Below are positions 35,041 to 45,043 of a stretch of 64,000 nucleotides of DNA, one piece after another. Below the pieces are notes generated by a model that saw only the letters and a program-made list of their open reading frames with translations, made no database searches and was not told the origin of the DNA. The translations under genes and the position numbers were made by a program. The stretch comes from Anisodus tanguticus (lineage: Eukaryota > Streptophyta > Magnoliopsida > Solanales > Solanaceae): the NCBI GenBank assembly GCA_034509755.1, contig CM067546.1, positions 13,790,970 through 13,854,969 on the forward strand, given 5' to 3'. The first letter of the stretch is position 1. Every line of letters starts with the position of its first letter.

Positions 35041-35427
35041 ACATGCATCGCCCGCTCTACAATGGAATCTGAATTTATAGCTTTAGACAAGGCCGGTGAA
35101 GAAGCTGAATGGCTCCGGAATTTCTTAGAAGATATTCCATTCTGGCCCAAACCTTTGGCTCCTATATGTATACATTGTGACAGTCAAGCAGCAATAGGTA
35201 GGGCAGGGAGCGTAATGTACAACGGAAAATCTCGTCACATACGACGAAGACACAATACCGTTAGACAACTCCTCTCTAGTGGCGTTATCACGATTGACTA
35301 TGTAAAGTCAAGAGATAAAGTGGCGGATCCGCTTACAAAAGGCTTATCTAGAGAGGGAGTTAGTAGATCATCAATGGGAATGGGGTTAAGGCCGAGGACA
35401 AGTCATCATGGCGGTAATTCTACCTAG
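35041..35427 (+). pseudogene. Inner copia RNase H, C-terminal part
   Basis: Continues in frame past the TAG with TCIARSTMESEFIALDKAGEE, then IHCDSQAAIGRAGS (RNase H Asp), GKSRHIRRRHN and VADPLTKGLSREG, ending at TAG 35425-35427. The final residues PRTSHHGGNST mark a normal polyprotein end. Confidence 0.9.
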
Positions 35428-35995
35428 CAGACTGGAGATCCCAAGAGCTAGGTTCAAGGAGATCAAACAAAGTTGTGACTAACGGTTCAACATTGTCAAA
35501 TAACTCAACCCATTCTCGGATGAAGATAATGTTCAGAAATAAGGATAAAACCTTATGACTTGTTAATGAGTTAATAAAGCATTAAGGTTCTTTAATGATT
35601 ATCTAAATCGGCGAGTGTATGACCGTATAATGTGGCTATAGGACCACATGTTTAGAAATCACCTATGTGAGTGTTAAGTGTAAGCCGCTTTAAAGGGGAA
35701 TGACAAGAAAAGGCCCATTCTCTACACACTCATGAAACCGGGGAGGTGTTCATGGTGAAACGAACACAACCGTGAGAACCATAAACGGTTGAGGGTTGAT
35801 TGTGTGACTTATGTTGTCTAGGTATACAACAAAGTTCGACGGTTCAAAGATATCAAATCTACCGATTGATCGAGTATATCCGATATAAGTTCACTACGAA
35901 AAGTTCAAAGGGAAACCTACTTATCCAGATGCAGTCAATTCTCGCTTGTCTATCACACTTGTCCGCGCTTTTATATTATAGCCATTCCCCATTCA
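35428..35995 (+). other. Inner copia 3' untranslated region
   Basis: About 570 bp between the pol end and the polypurine tract, with no coding potential; typical for copia elements of this type. Confidence 0.6.
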
Positions 35996-36005
35996 TGTGG
36001 GGGAT
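35996..36005 (+). promoter_or_regulatory. Polypurine tract of the inner copia
   Basis: Sequence GTGGGGGATT immediately precedes the 3' LTR TGTTGGGTATTG, as required for plus-strand priming. Confidence 0.8.
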
Positions 36006-36947
36006 TGTTGGGTATTGATATTGGTGAATGGGAAATGATTGGAAAGAAAAGTGGGAGTTATCCCACATCGGTAGTGGAAAGAAAAGTGGGAGTTGTCCCA
36101 CATCGGTAGTGGAAAGAAAAGTGGGAGTTGTCCCACATCGGTAGTGGAAAGAAAAGTTCTTCTACTTATAAGTAGAATTACTCTTTCTTGTCAGTAAAAG
36201 GGTTGAGGGGGCATGGACCCCTCGCGCCGTCGTCGTCGCTCGCTCGGCTCGGCTTCGGCTTCGGCTTCGGCTTCGGCTTCGGCTTCGGCTTCGGCTCGGC
36301 ATCGGCATCGGCTTCGGCATCGGCATCGGCATCGGCTTCGGCATCGGCATCGGCATCGGCTTCGGATTTGGATTTGGATTTGGTCAAATGATCTGATTGA
36401 TTGATAATCTTTTTGGACCAAATTTTCTTTAATTTTTAATTATTTAATTAATTATTATTTAATTAAATTAATTAAATCCAATCCTACCCGTTAGTGACCC
36501 TGACCCGCGACCCGGTTCTTTCCCACATTTAAATTTCCCACCAATTTTCAGTGGCTGTTCAGAAAGGTTGCAAACCTTCAGAAACAGTACTTCCATGGCT
36601 ATAAATTCGTTTGATTCCTCAAAATTTTACTTACTAATTTTCTGAACTACAAAATCTTCTTCTTCTTCTGCACGAATAAATTCTGTGTGAAATACTATTG
36701 TTGAGTGGTTCGCCGCTACCAGAGTTTGGAGTACTACTATTCTGGTAAGATAATCGTTCTATCCTGGGAGGGGATAATCCATCAACCTCGAGTACTGTGA
36801 GGGAAATAATTTCCTTAAGGACACACTTTGAACTAAGTGGGCTCGATTATATTCTGAAAAATTATTCTTATTTTTTCAACACTGATTCTGTTTATTTTCA
36901 GTGTTTATTGTTTACTGGTTTTTTTTTTGGAATACAGATTAATAACA
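36006..36947 (+). repeat. Inner copia 3' LTR
   Basis: 942 bp, starting TGTTGGGTATTGATATTGG and ending AATACAGATTAATAACA. It carries the same three USE units, at 36060-36070 (ATCCCACATCG, still consensus), 36095-36105 and 36130-36140, and a hexanucleotide array at 36240-36384 that differs from the 5' LTR. Confidence 0.9.
36240..36384. repeat. GC-rich hexanucleotide array in the 3' LTR
   Basis: A run of CTTCGG hexamers, then CATCGG hexamers, then three TTTGGA hexamers. The order and numbers differ from the sister array at 30409-30540, although both derive from one LTR sequence at insertion. Confidence 0.9.
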
Positions 36948-36952
36948 GCTTA
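36948..36952. repeat. Target site duplication GCTTA, right
   Basis: Partner of 30166-30170; the outer copia LTR resumes from here. Confidence 0.9.
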
Positions 36953-37456
36953 TACCACCAGAATCGTTTGTTACGAATTCGGTCAAGACTTATTCTACCG
37001 GATTCAAATATCCCGAAACGGGCCAAAGCTCATTACTTCGGAATTAATTGTTGCAACGGTCATTATCCATAAATATTATGTCTTATTGACGATTTTATTT
37101 CACTGAACGTTGGGAGACGTTTCAGATCTCATTCATTATTCTCTGAACGTTAGAGACGTTTCAGATTTCAACATTTACTACCAAGACCTTGAAATCTACC
37201 TATATATAGAGGTAGAAATCTCTATTGTTGATATACAGAAAAAATATATCTTTTTCTTCAAAGTTCTTTTCCTTATTCTATTCCAGGACAAATTACTTTG
37301 TGCAAACTCCAAACTTCCAGCAACTAGTGCAAGTGTCCGGAATTATTGTGGAACCTTGGGGAGCGACCGGGCTAAACGATTTGCTCAGGAGTCGATCCAA
37401 AATAGCTTTCAAGGCAATGACTTGTCATGACACACATGTGATTTGATAAGTTATTG
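36948..37456 (+). repeat. Outer copia 5' LTR, second part
   Basis: Resumes with GCTTATACCACC, exactly the sequence found uninterrupted in the right LTR near 40987. It then follows that LTR to about 37456, where pol coding sequence begins without a leader. Confidence 0.85.
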
Positions 37457-38345
37457 ATTTATGGCATGGTAGATTAGGTCATGTTAATATTTCTTCTATT
37501 AAAAGACTTAGAAAAATAGAATTAATCACTGCGGTAAAAGTTGATGAATTTACTAAGTGTCATGTGTGTAGAAGCAAAACATGCTAAGAAACCATTTAAA
37601 CCCGTTACTAGTATAAAAACATAATTGCTTGAACTAGTACATTCAGACTTAGCTGATTTCAAGAATATTGCTAGTAAAGGTGGAAAGAAGTATTACATTA
37701 TTTTTTTGAAGACTTTTCTAGATATACTAAGGTATATCTTCTTAAGTCTAAAGATGAGGCTGAAAGCATATTTTTGAAATTCAAAGAAGAAGTAAAAAAT
37801 CAATTAGACAGGAAAATTAAGAGGTTTAGATCTGATAGGGGCAGTGAATATAGTACTAATACTCTAGAGGTCTTTTGTGACAAGAATAGTATTATACATG
37901 AGGTTAGTGCTCCATATACTCCCTAACAAAATGGTGTAGCTGAACGTAAAAATAGAACCCTTGATGAACTCTATGATTTTAAGTTCAGGTCTATCTGACA
38001 ATATGTGGGGGGGGGGGGGGGGGGAAGCTATTTTGGTTGTATGTTATATTCTTAATAGAGTCCCTCATAAAAGGATAGACAAGACTCCATATAAGTTGTG
38101 GAAAGGGTTTTCCCCTAACTTAAAATTTTTGAAATTGTCGGGTGTTTGGCTAAGGTTGGTTTACCTGATTTCAAACAGATAAATGTAGGATCTAAAACTT
38201 TTGACACTGTCATTATTGGTTATGCTCAAAATAGTGTTGCTTATAGATATATGTATTTGAATGATTATTCTATTTGTGAATCTAGAGATGCGTAATTATT
38301 TTAGCATGTTTTTCCTTTAAACAATGATGTGCCTAGTGATATAAA
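37457..38345 (+). pseudogene. Outer copia gag-pre-integrase and integrase, degenerate
   Basis: WHGRLGHVNISSIKRL begins at 37461 (gag-pre-integrase zinc region), followed by CHVC near 37560. The integrase core is visible as RFRSDRGSEYS (second catalytic Asp) near 37823-37855 and APYTP-stop-QNGVAERKNRTL near 37912-37965 (Glu region), where a CAA to TAA change interrupts. Later MWGGG...EAILVVCYILNRVPHK follows, expanded by an 18-G run at 38007-38024. Frames are broken throughout. Confidence 0.8.
38007..38024. repeat. Poly(G) run, 18 bases
   Basis: Eighteen Gs inside the integrase C-terminal region, where relatives have a short WGE-type codon series. It is an expanded homopolymer or an assembly artefact. 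Confidence 0.9.
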
Positions 38346-38363
38346 AATAATGCTTCTACATAT

Positions 38364-39400
38364 GTGCCTGTTAATGATCATGTTATGCCTTCTTCTAATA
38401 TTGTTGATAATGATCATGAAATTAAACTTAGGAGGAGTAAAAGACATAGAATTGAGACTAGCTTTGGTCCTAATTTTATTACTGCTTTCTTAACTGAGAA
38501 TTGTGATATTGATATTTTAAATGATGAATTAGTGTCTATTTATTTAATGAAAGAAAATCCTAAGACTTATGATGAATCAATGAGGTCAATTTTCTATAGT
38601 TTTAATCATACTTGGGACTGGATGAATTACCTAAATGTTCTAAACCCATAAGTAGCAAGTGGATATTTAAGAAGAAATTGAGACATGATAGTACAATTGA
38701 TAAATATAAGGCTAGACTTGTGATTAGGGGTTTTAACCAGAAGAAAAGTATTGATTACTTTGATACTTACTTACCTGTGATTAAAATAGCGATCATTAAA
38801 ATTTTTATTGCCTTAGTCGCTATTCATAGTTTAGTGGTACACCAAATGGATGTTAAAACGGCTTTTCTAAATGGTGATTTAAAGGAAGATATCTATATGA
38901 TTATACCTGGGGGTTTTGTGGTCCCAAGACAGAAAGATAAAATTTGCAAGTTGAGAAAGTCCTTGTATGATTTAAAACAGGCACCTAAGCAGTGGTATAA
39001 AATATTTAATGATACATTAGTGGATGATGATTTTATTGTTAATGCTTCAGATACCTGTGTTTATTCTAAAATGATATGATCAAATTGTGTGATTATATAT
39101 TTAAATGTGGATGACATCTTACTCTTTGGTCCTAATGAGAATGCTGTAAATGAGACTAAGAACTTTTTGTCTTCTAAATTTGAAATGAAAGACCTTGGAG
39201 AAGCAGATGTGATTTTAGGAATTAAAATTAAAAGAACTGTAATGGTTTTTCTTTGTGTCAGTTTCATTAAATTGATAAGATGTTAAAATTTTTTGATTGT
39301 TTTGATGTTGCTTCAGTGAGAACTCCTTATGATCCTAGCATATACTTGAGAAATAATAAAGAATGTTTCTCAAATTGAATATGCTAAAATAATTGAGAGT
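38364..39400 (+). pseudogene. Outer copia reverse transcriptase, degenerate
   Basis: After an integrase-RT linker (RRSKRHRIETSFGPNF at 38430-38480), the RT begins with PISSKWIFKKKLR and KYKARLVIRGFNQKKSIDYF. VHQMDVKTAFLNGDLKEDIYM (38840-38900) and LYDLKQAPKQWYK (38965-38998) follow. The catalytic loop reads NVDDILLFG at 39106-39132, with Asn where most copia elements have Tyr, but both Asp residues are kept. Stops lie between blocks. Confidence 0.85.
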
Positions 39401-39403
39401 GTA

Positions 39404-40050
39404 ATGTTTCTCATGAACTATACTCGGCCTGCTATTGCTTATGATGTTAGTAGATTGAGTATATATACACATAGTCCCATTAGTGAATATTGGACTGCTC
39501 TTCATCGTTGGTTAAGGTACTTGAGAGGTACTATGGATTGGTGTTTGCGTTTTAATAAATTTCTTGCTGTTTTAGAAGATTTTTGTGATGCAAACTGGAT
39601 AACTGACAATGATGAAGTTAGCTTCACTAGTGGCTATGTGTTTACTTTGGGTAAAAGTGCTATTTCATGAAAGTCTTCCAAACAGACTTGTATAGCACGT
39701 TCTACTATAGAATATGAGTTTATTGCTCTTAAGTTGGCAGGGCAAGAAGTTGAGTGGTTGAGAGATCTTTTGGCAGATGTGTCATTGTGGGAAGACAGGC
39801 CTCACCAGTCTCTTTACACTATGATTCACAGGCTGCAATTGAGATTGCAAAGAACAGTGTGTACAATGGTAAAAGGAGACACATTCGCATCAGACATGGT
39901 GTGGTTAAACAACTATTGAAGCATGGTATTTACATTCTTGAAATATGTAAGGTGCGAAAGAAATTTAGTGGATCCTTTAACTAAGGGTTTAGCAAGGAAG
40001 ATGATCTTTGAAATGTCGAGAGGGATGGGACTAAAACATATGGATTGAGG
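39404..40050 (+). pseudogene. Outer copia RNase H and pol C-terminus
   Basis: Contains RLSIYTHSP, the LRGTMDWCLRF and DANWITDNDE blocks, HYDSQAAIEIAKN near 39812-39850, and VDPLTKGLARK followed by SRGMGLKHMD near 40047, the usual end of a copia polyprotein. At least three frame breaks. Confidence 0.85.
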
Positions 40051-40540
40051 TAATATGGTGGATACCCGTTTGTGGTCAAACGAAGTCATATAGGCCATCA
40101 ATATATACTACATTTCCTATCTCTATGGCGTGTGATAGTGTATATAAGGTTGAACTTATTTTCTCTTAATGATTCCATAGCCTTAAGGTGGTCTATGTTG
40201 AGATAGACTTCATGGAATCACCTACGTGAGTGTAAAGGAGTGGTCGCCTTTTATGAAAGACTTAGGACATCTTTCTAGAGCGCTCATTAGACCCAATGTG
40301 TGTGTGTGCATGACCATAAACACACTTTGTTAGTATCACGAGTTTGCATAAATTAAAGGATATAGTATGTGTTGTGGGGATCTCAACTTATGTCCAATCA
40401 ATTCAAGAGTACTTCACTTTTTGGATATTAGTTGTTGCCTCATTTCACTACGTGTTAATTCAAATCGAAAGATATTAACACTTAAGTACATGTTCCTTCT
40501 TTTTGCCCAAAAATTCATTCGAATTTCTTATCTTTGCATT

Positions 40541-40550
40541 AGTGGGGGAT
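40541..40550 (+). promoter_or_regulatory. Polypurine tract of the outer copia element
   Basis: AGTGGGGGAT lies immediately before the right LTR start at 40551; it is the plus-strand priming site. Confidence 0.75.
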
Positions 40551-41487
40551 TGTAGGAGTTATATCTCATTTCCTTTATGTTTTTATTCTAAATAATGTAA
40601 AGCCAAAGAATTTTTGTAGAACCTTTTTCATTCTCTCTTTCTTGACTCTTGTGAAAAGCACTTTCTACCACATTGGTGAGGGAAGACCTTTCTTCCCATC
40701 TTATAATTAAAAATGCTTTATTGTGTTAGTAAATGGGCTAGAACAAGAGAGGGGTCTCGCGCACATGAGAGTTGGGCTTTGTAGGCAAAACGGGTTGAAT
40801 TTCCCCCCTACGCGCGAGGTATACGCGAGGCCTAATTTAATTCCTATTTAAAAAAATATTATTTTGCTATTTTTTAGCTTACCCGAAATTATACAAATTC
40901 ATGCTTACCGGATTAAAATTCGAGCGTAGCTTTCATATCCGGACGTAGCTCTCATACCTCCAAAATTAGTTATTACCGGTCATGGCTTATACCACCGGAA
41001 CCGTTTGTTACTAATCCGATCAAGACTTATTCTACCGAATTCAATTATCCTAGAATCGGTGAAAGCTCATTACTTCAGAACTAATTTTTGCAACACTCAT
41101 TATCCATAAATATTATGTCTTACTAACGATTTTATTTTTATGAACGTTGGGAGACGTTTCAAATCTCATTCGTTATTTTCTGAATGTTAGAGACATTCCA
41201 GATTTCAATATTTACTACCGAGACCCTACCTATATATAGAGGTAGAAATCTCTATTGTTGATATACAAAAAAAACATCTTCTTATTCAAAGTTCTTTTCT
41301 TTATTCTATTTTTGGAAAAATTACTTTGTGCAAACTCCAAACTTCCATCCACTAGTGCAAGTGTCCGAAAGTGTTGTGGAACCTTGGGGAGCGACCGGGA
41401 TAAACGATTTGCACAGGAATCGGTCCGAAATCGCTTTCAAAACAGTGACTTACTACGACACAATTGTAATTCTATAAATTATTTTTA
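40551..41487 (+). repeat. Outer copia 3' LTR (uninterrupted copy)
   Basis: Starts TGTAGGAGTT and covers the whole LTR without the inner insertion, so it shows the empty site (CATGGCTTATACCACC near 40981). Homology with the left copy can be followed to about 41487, though the last 25 bp match only loosely, so the exact end is uncertain. Confidence 0.8.
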
Positions 41488-41868
41488 ATAATTTAGTATA
41501 TAAGTTAATGACGTTATATAATGAAATTAATGAGCAAAATAAAAAAATGACATTATTAATAATAATCAAAACTCTAATATCTATTTACACAAGTGAACAT
41601 AACAAAGAGTGATAACTTTATACACACATTTCAATGCAAGTAATAGTAACTAAAAATAGAGGTATATTTTATAATAAATTCTTAAAATATTATCTATTTA
41701 TATTGTAAGTAAATTTCAAATTATAATTTAATTTTTTTATTAATGAAAATCAAAATTCATTTATCTAGACAATAGGGATAAGAGATAAGTAAAACCTAAA
41801 TATACACACACGCATGCATGCACGTATATATATATGATTTTCATTTTTCACCCATCCTAGGCCTTAGC

Positions 41869-41899
<31 letters not shown>

Positions 41900-44306
41900 G
41901 ATTTTCATTTTTCACTCATCCTAGGCCTTAGCTAGCTACAGTACTCTCCCTTCTATCATTGGATAGTTTTACGTATAATTATTAAAAACTATTCACCATA
42001 ATAATAATAATAATAATAATTAAAAAAAAAATTACTAAATTACTTTTATCACATTTAAAATAATTTAACTTTACCCACTATATATAAAAAGAAAGCCATA
42101 CTCATTGTAATATTAAAATCATCTTAATGAGTAGGTTTTTTATTATAGAGGGTAAAATTCAGTAACTATACTATTAATGGATGAGAACAGTTACTTTAAT
42201 GAGATAAAACAATGTAATGACTTTACTATTAATAAATTAAAGATTAGCGACTTCACTATTGTATAATGAGTAAAATTTAATTACTTTAATGTGATTAAAA
42301 TAATTTTATGACTTTACTTGTAACAACTAAAGTTCAATGACCAAACATGAAATTAATTATATGCCGCCCTACTAACAAGATAAAAGCTTATGATATTCGA
42401 TGACTATTGATCCTACTTATTTGAATTTGTCCAATAAAGGAGTAAAGTGCCCGTCTAACAGTTCCAAGAGGAATGAAGTATAATTCATCGAGAATTCTGC
42501 ATTATTAAATATTGACTTCAAAATTTGTAGCTAAAGATAGAAGAGATTTATATGTGATTAAAATAGAGAAGTTGATTACGAGAATGATAAAAACAAAGAA
42601 CCTTGAAAGAGGGTGTTGGGAGGAAATTGTGTTGTGACTGGATAAATAGTTGCGTTTCAATTGACATTGACTTTGACATTGACAATACAGCAGCCTTATA
42701 ACATTTGAAGTGTCCAAAAATAAGGATGTAAGACGGCTACGTAAGTGATCACGTGTTTGTCCAATTTCTATGAAATTTCCACGTCAGAGTATACATACAT
42801 AAAGTTGGTTGAAGGCAGCTAAGCTTGTTCAATTACTGGCATATATATTATATATATATGTTTATTATTATTAACCTGAAAATTAAAGAACTCCACTTTA
42901 ATTTGTCTCACCTAAATTTGTTTTATCCTCTCTCCATTAACCCCACCTTAATTAACACACAAAATGGTTTAATTACTGGCTTACCAGGTTCAATGTCATT
43001 TCAATCGGCGATCTACAGACAAAAGAATACTCTTTCCTTCCTATATTACTTGTTCACTTTCTACTTTACACTCTTTAAGAATTCATAAATAAAAATTTAT
43101 TTTTACTAAATTAATATTTTCTCTCCCCAACTAAAAATAATTAATATTTAGGACAAAGTAAAAAAATCTTAATTAATTATATCTTAATTTTGTAAATGAA
43201 CAAATATTTTGGGATGAATATTTATAATAATATAGATAATTTATATGAGACCGACGGAGTATCTTACATCACCATAAAGAAAAAGAAAAAACCATCCCAC
43301 TATCTACCAAGTCAGATAAATAAGCATTTATTCATTCATTCTCTCTCTCCCTGTTTTGATTCTATTAATATCGGGATCTCTAAATGCACCAGACATAATT
43401 AATTAGTTTTAAAAAGGAATAATACTCTGAAATTGTCTCAGGCCACCATAGAATGTTGGAATCCAAAGTATACTATGCCGTAGCTTTATTAGACCAAACA
43501 TTCCAAGGATATCAAAAACTTTACTTACCAAAACGGTCAAGTTATAATTTAGTCACTGAAATTCTAATGGTTAATGAAAAAATTCTCATGATCATATTTT
43601 TCTTAGAGAGGAACCGTTTATAAAAACACACACATTTTTACACCTTTAATTTATCATCGGATATCTAATACAAGTATCACTAGCGCTGAATAATTTGTGC
43701 ATGAAGGTTCTTAAGCAAATTATGGAAAGAAATAATCACCTAACATTCTTTATTTTTGTCTTGTTGGAATTAGAATCTTAATCTCTTATAATATTACAAT
43801 TTCATTTATCGTTAAGTAACATCTTTGGATAATTATATATATGAAAAAAAGTCACCTAACTTTATTTGTCTATACTGTGATTGAACCGAGAAACCGCTTA
43901 ATACTACCGTCACATCCTGCAAGATGCTTCATTAAGGTTTATGAGGATGATTTTGTTGAAAAATGGTATAGCTATTCTGATTTGACTTAATTCAGCTCAT
44001 GAAGTAAATCATAACTGGTAAATAGATAATCCTTGTGTTCAATTTTATTAGATGGTATTTGATTGGACATACAAGGAGTATAGAAAAAAGAAAGTCTTTT
44101 AAAATATATGATAATATAAAACAAGCTATAATGTTTATGTGCTAAATAATCTCATTAAAAATAAATTTAAAAGTTTTAAATTAAATTATTTTTACATATA
44201 AAACTATACGCCTATCATTTTTTGTGTGGAAGATTAAAAAAAAAGTTAGTCACATAAAATAAAATTGAAAGAATATAGGCGGGAGAAGATATATAGAATA
44301 AGTAAA
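41488..44306. other. AT-rich upstream intergenic DNA
   Basis: No gene seen. It contains TA microsatellites (41829-41836 and 41869-41897), an ATA/AAT run near 42000-42020, and a decayed MITE-like end (GACGGAGTA near 43253). Otherwise ordinary AT-rich plant intergenic sequence forming the far upstream region of the NPF gene. Confidence 0.5.
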
Positions 44307-44308
44307 TA

Positions 44309-44526
44309 CTCCCTCCATCTCAATTTATACGAGGGTTATCATTTTTAACGGTCAAACAACTTTTTCTATGATTCAATTTCAAACATAGATTGTTTGAATA
44401 TTTTATAATAAAATTTATATATTTGAAAATTAAATAAAAATATTATAAGTTTGCATAATTAATAATTTTCATATAGGTTTGAAAAAAATTATAGTAAAAA
44501 CCCACATGTAAATTGGAACGAAGGGG
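44309..44526. mobile_element. Stowaway-like MITE upstream of the NPF gene
   Basis: Left end CTCCCTCCATCTCAATTTAT and right end ATTGGAACGAAGGGG are imperfect terminal inverted repeats of the CTCCCTCCGTCCCAATTTA type, flanked by TA on both sides (44307-44308 and 44527-44528). It is 218 bp, AT-rich and non-coding, and its right end lies about 175 bp upstream of the TATA box of the transporter gene. Confidence 0.75.
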
Positions 44527-44701
44527 TACAATTTATGTACTTGCGCACTTGCAAAACTAATTACCACAATTAATCTACTTGCGCACTTCCAACACATTGC
44601 TTTGTCACCATATTCTGTCCTTTTCTCTAATGGACTTTTTTCACTTAAATCTTTTCTCAAGTAACATCACAATTAGCTGTTTAAAAACCATAGTTACACT
44701 C

Positions 44702-44709
44702 TATAAATA
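44702..44709 (+). promoter_or_regulatory. TATA box of the NPF7.3-like gene
   Basis: TATAAATA is followed by a pyrimidine-rich stretch (CTCACCATTTCCCCTCTTCT) in which transcription would start at about 44730-44740. No ATG occurs between there and 45044, which supports both this promoter and the chosen start codon. Confidence 0.65.
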
Positions 44710-44734
44710 CCTCACCATTTCCCCTCTTCTCTTC

Positions 44735-45043
44735 AACATTTCTTCCATAGCTTCCACTCCCCTCCTCAAAAAGCAAAGATCTTCTCCTCTTCTCCTCCCA
44801 CTGAAATTCACATTTTTCAGGAAATTAAATTTTCTCACATTGTTTCCTTGTTACTTTATTGCTGTCTTTTCGTCTGAGGCTTTCGGACAAGACTACTTAC
44901 TCCAGTAGGTTAGTAAGCTACCTCTTCCGCTTTCAGGCAAGGGTAGTTCTGAAGGGAGAGTTGAGCGGAATTGTTTCCTCTAAACTTCACCTTTTTTTTT
45001 CAGAAAAAAGTCTGTGCAACTATATATCTGGTACAAAGAAACA
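44735..45043 (+). other. 5' untranslated region of the NPF7.3-like gene (predicted)
   Basis: About 310 bp, CT-rich at the start and free of upstream ATGs. The exact start is inferred from the TATA box position. Confidence 0.5.

Larger units (their letters stand above)
30171..36947 (+). mobile_element. Inner copia retrotransposon with both LTRs, target duplication GCTTA
   Basis: A 6.8-kb plus-strand element with LTRs 30171-31089 and 36006-36947, both TG...CA and very similar, flanked by GCTTA at 30166-30170 and 36948-36952. Internally there is a duplicated leader (31121-31414), gag (31490), zinc knuckle, protease, gag-pre-integrase, integrase, RT and RNase H in copia order, and a polypurine tract at 35996-36005. 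The coding order and near-complete motifs indicate a fairly young insertion. Four stops compatible with C:G-to-T:A change and several 1-2 bp frameshifts have disabled it. No tRNA-Met primer site is visible right after the left LTR. Confidence 0.92.
29738..41487 (+). mobile_element. Outer copia element, gag-less, hosting a nested copia
   Basis: Two copies of a roughly 940-bp LTR: left 29738-30170 continued at 36948-37456, right 40551-41487. Both start TGTAGGAGTTATATCTC, and the right one is preceded by the polypurine tract AGTGGGGGAT. Between them is a decayed pol (37457-40050). Left-LTR homology runs directly into the gag-pre-integrase motif, so the primer site, gag and protease are deleted. 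The left LTR is split by the inner copia element. No clear 5-bp target duplication is visible. Numerous stops and frameshifts make it inert. Confidence 0.8.

Noticed and set aside
44579..44908. ORF overlapping the NPF promoter and leader
   Set aside because: It crosses the TATA box, begins at a non-conserved start and has low-complexity hydrophobic content; likely a chance frame.
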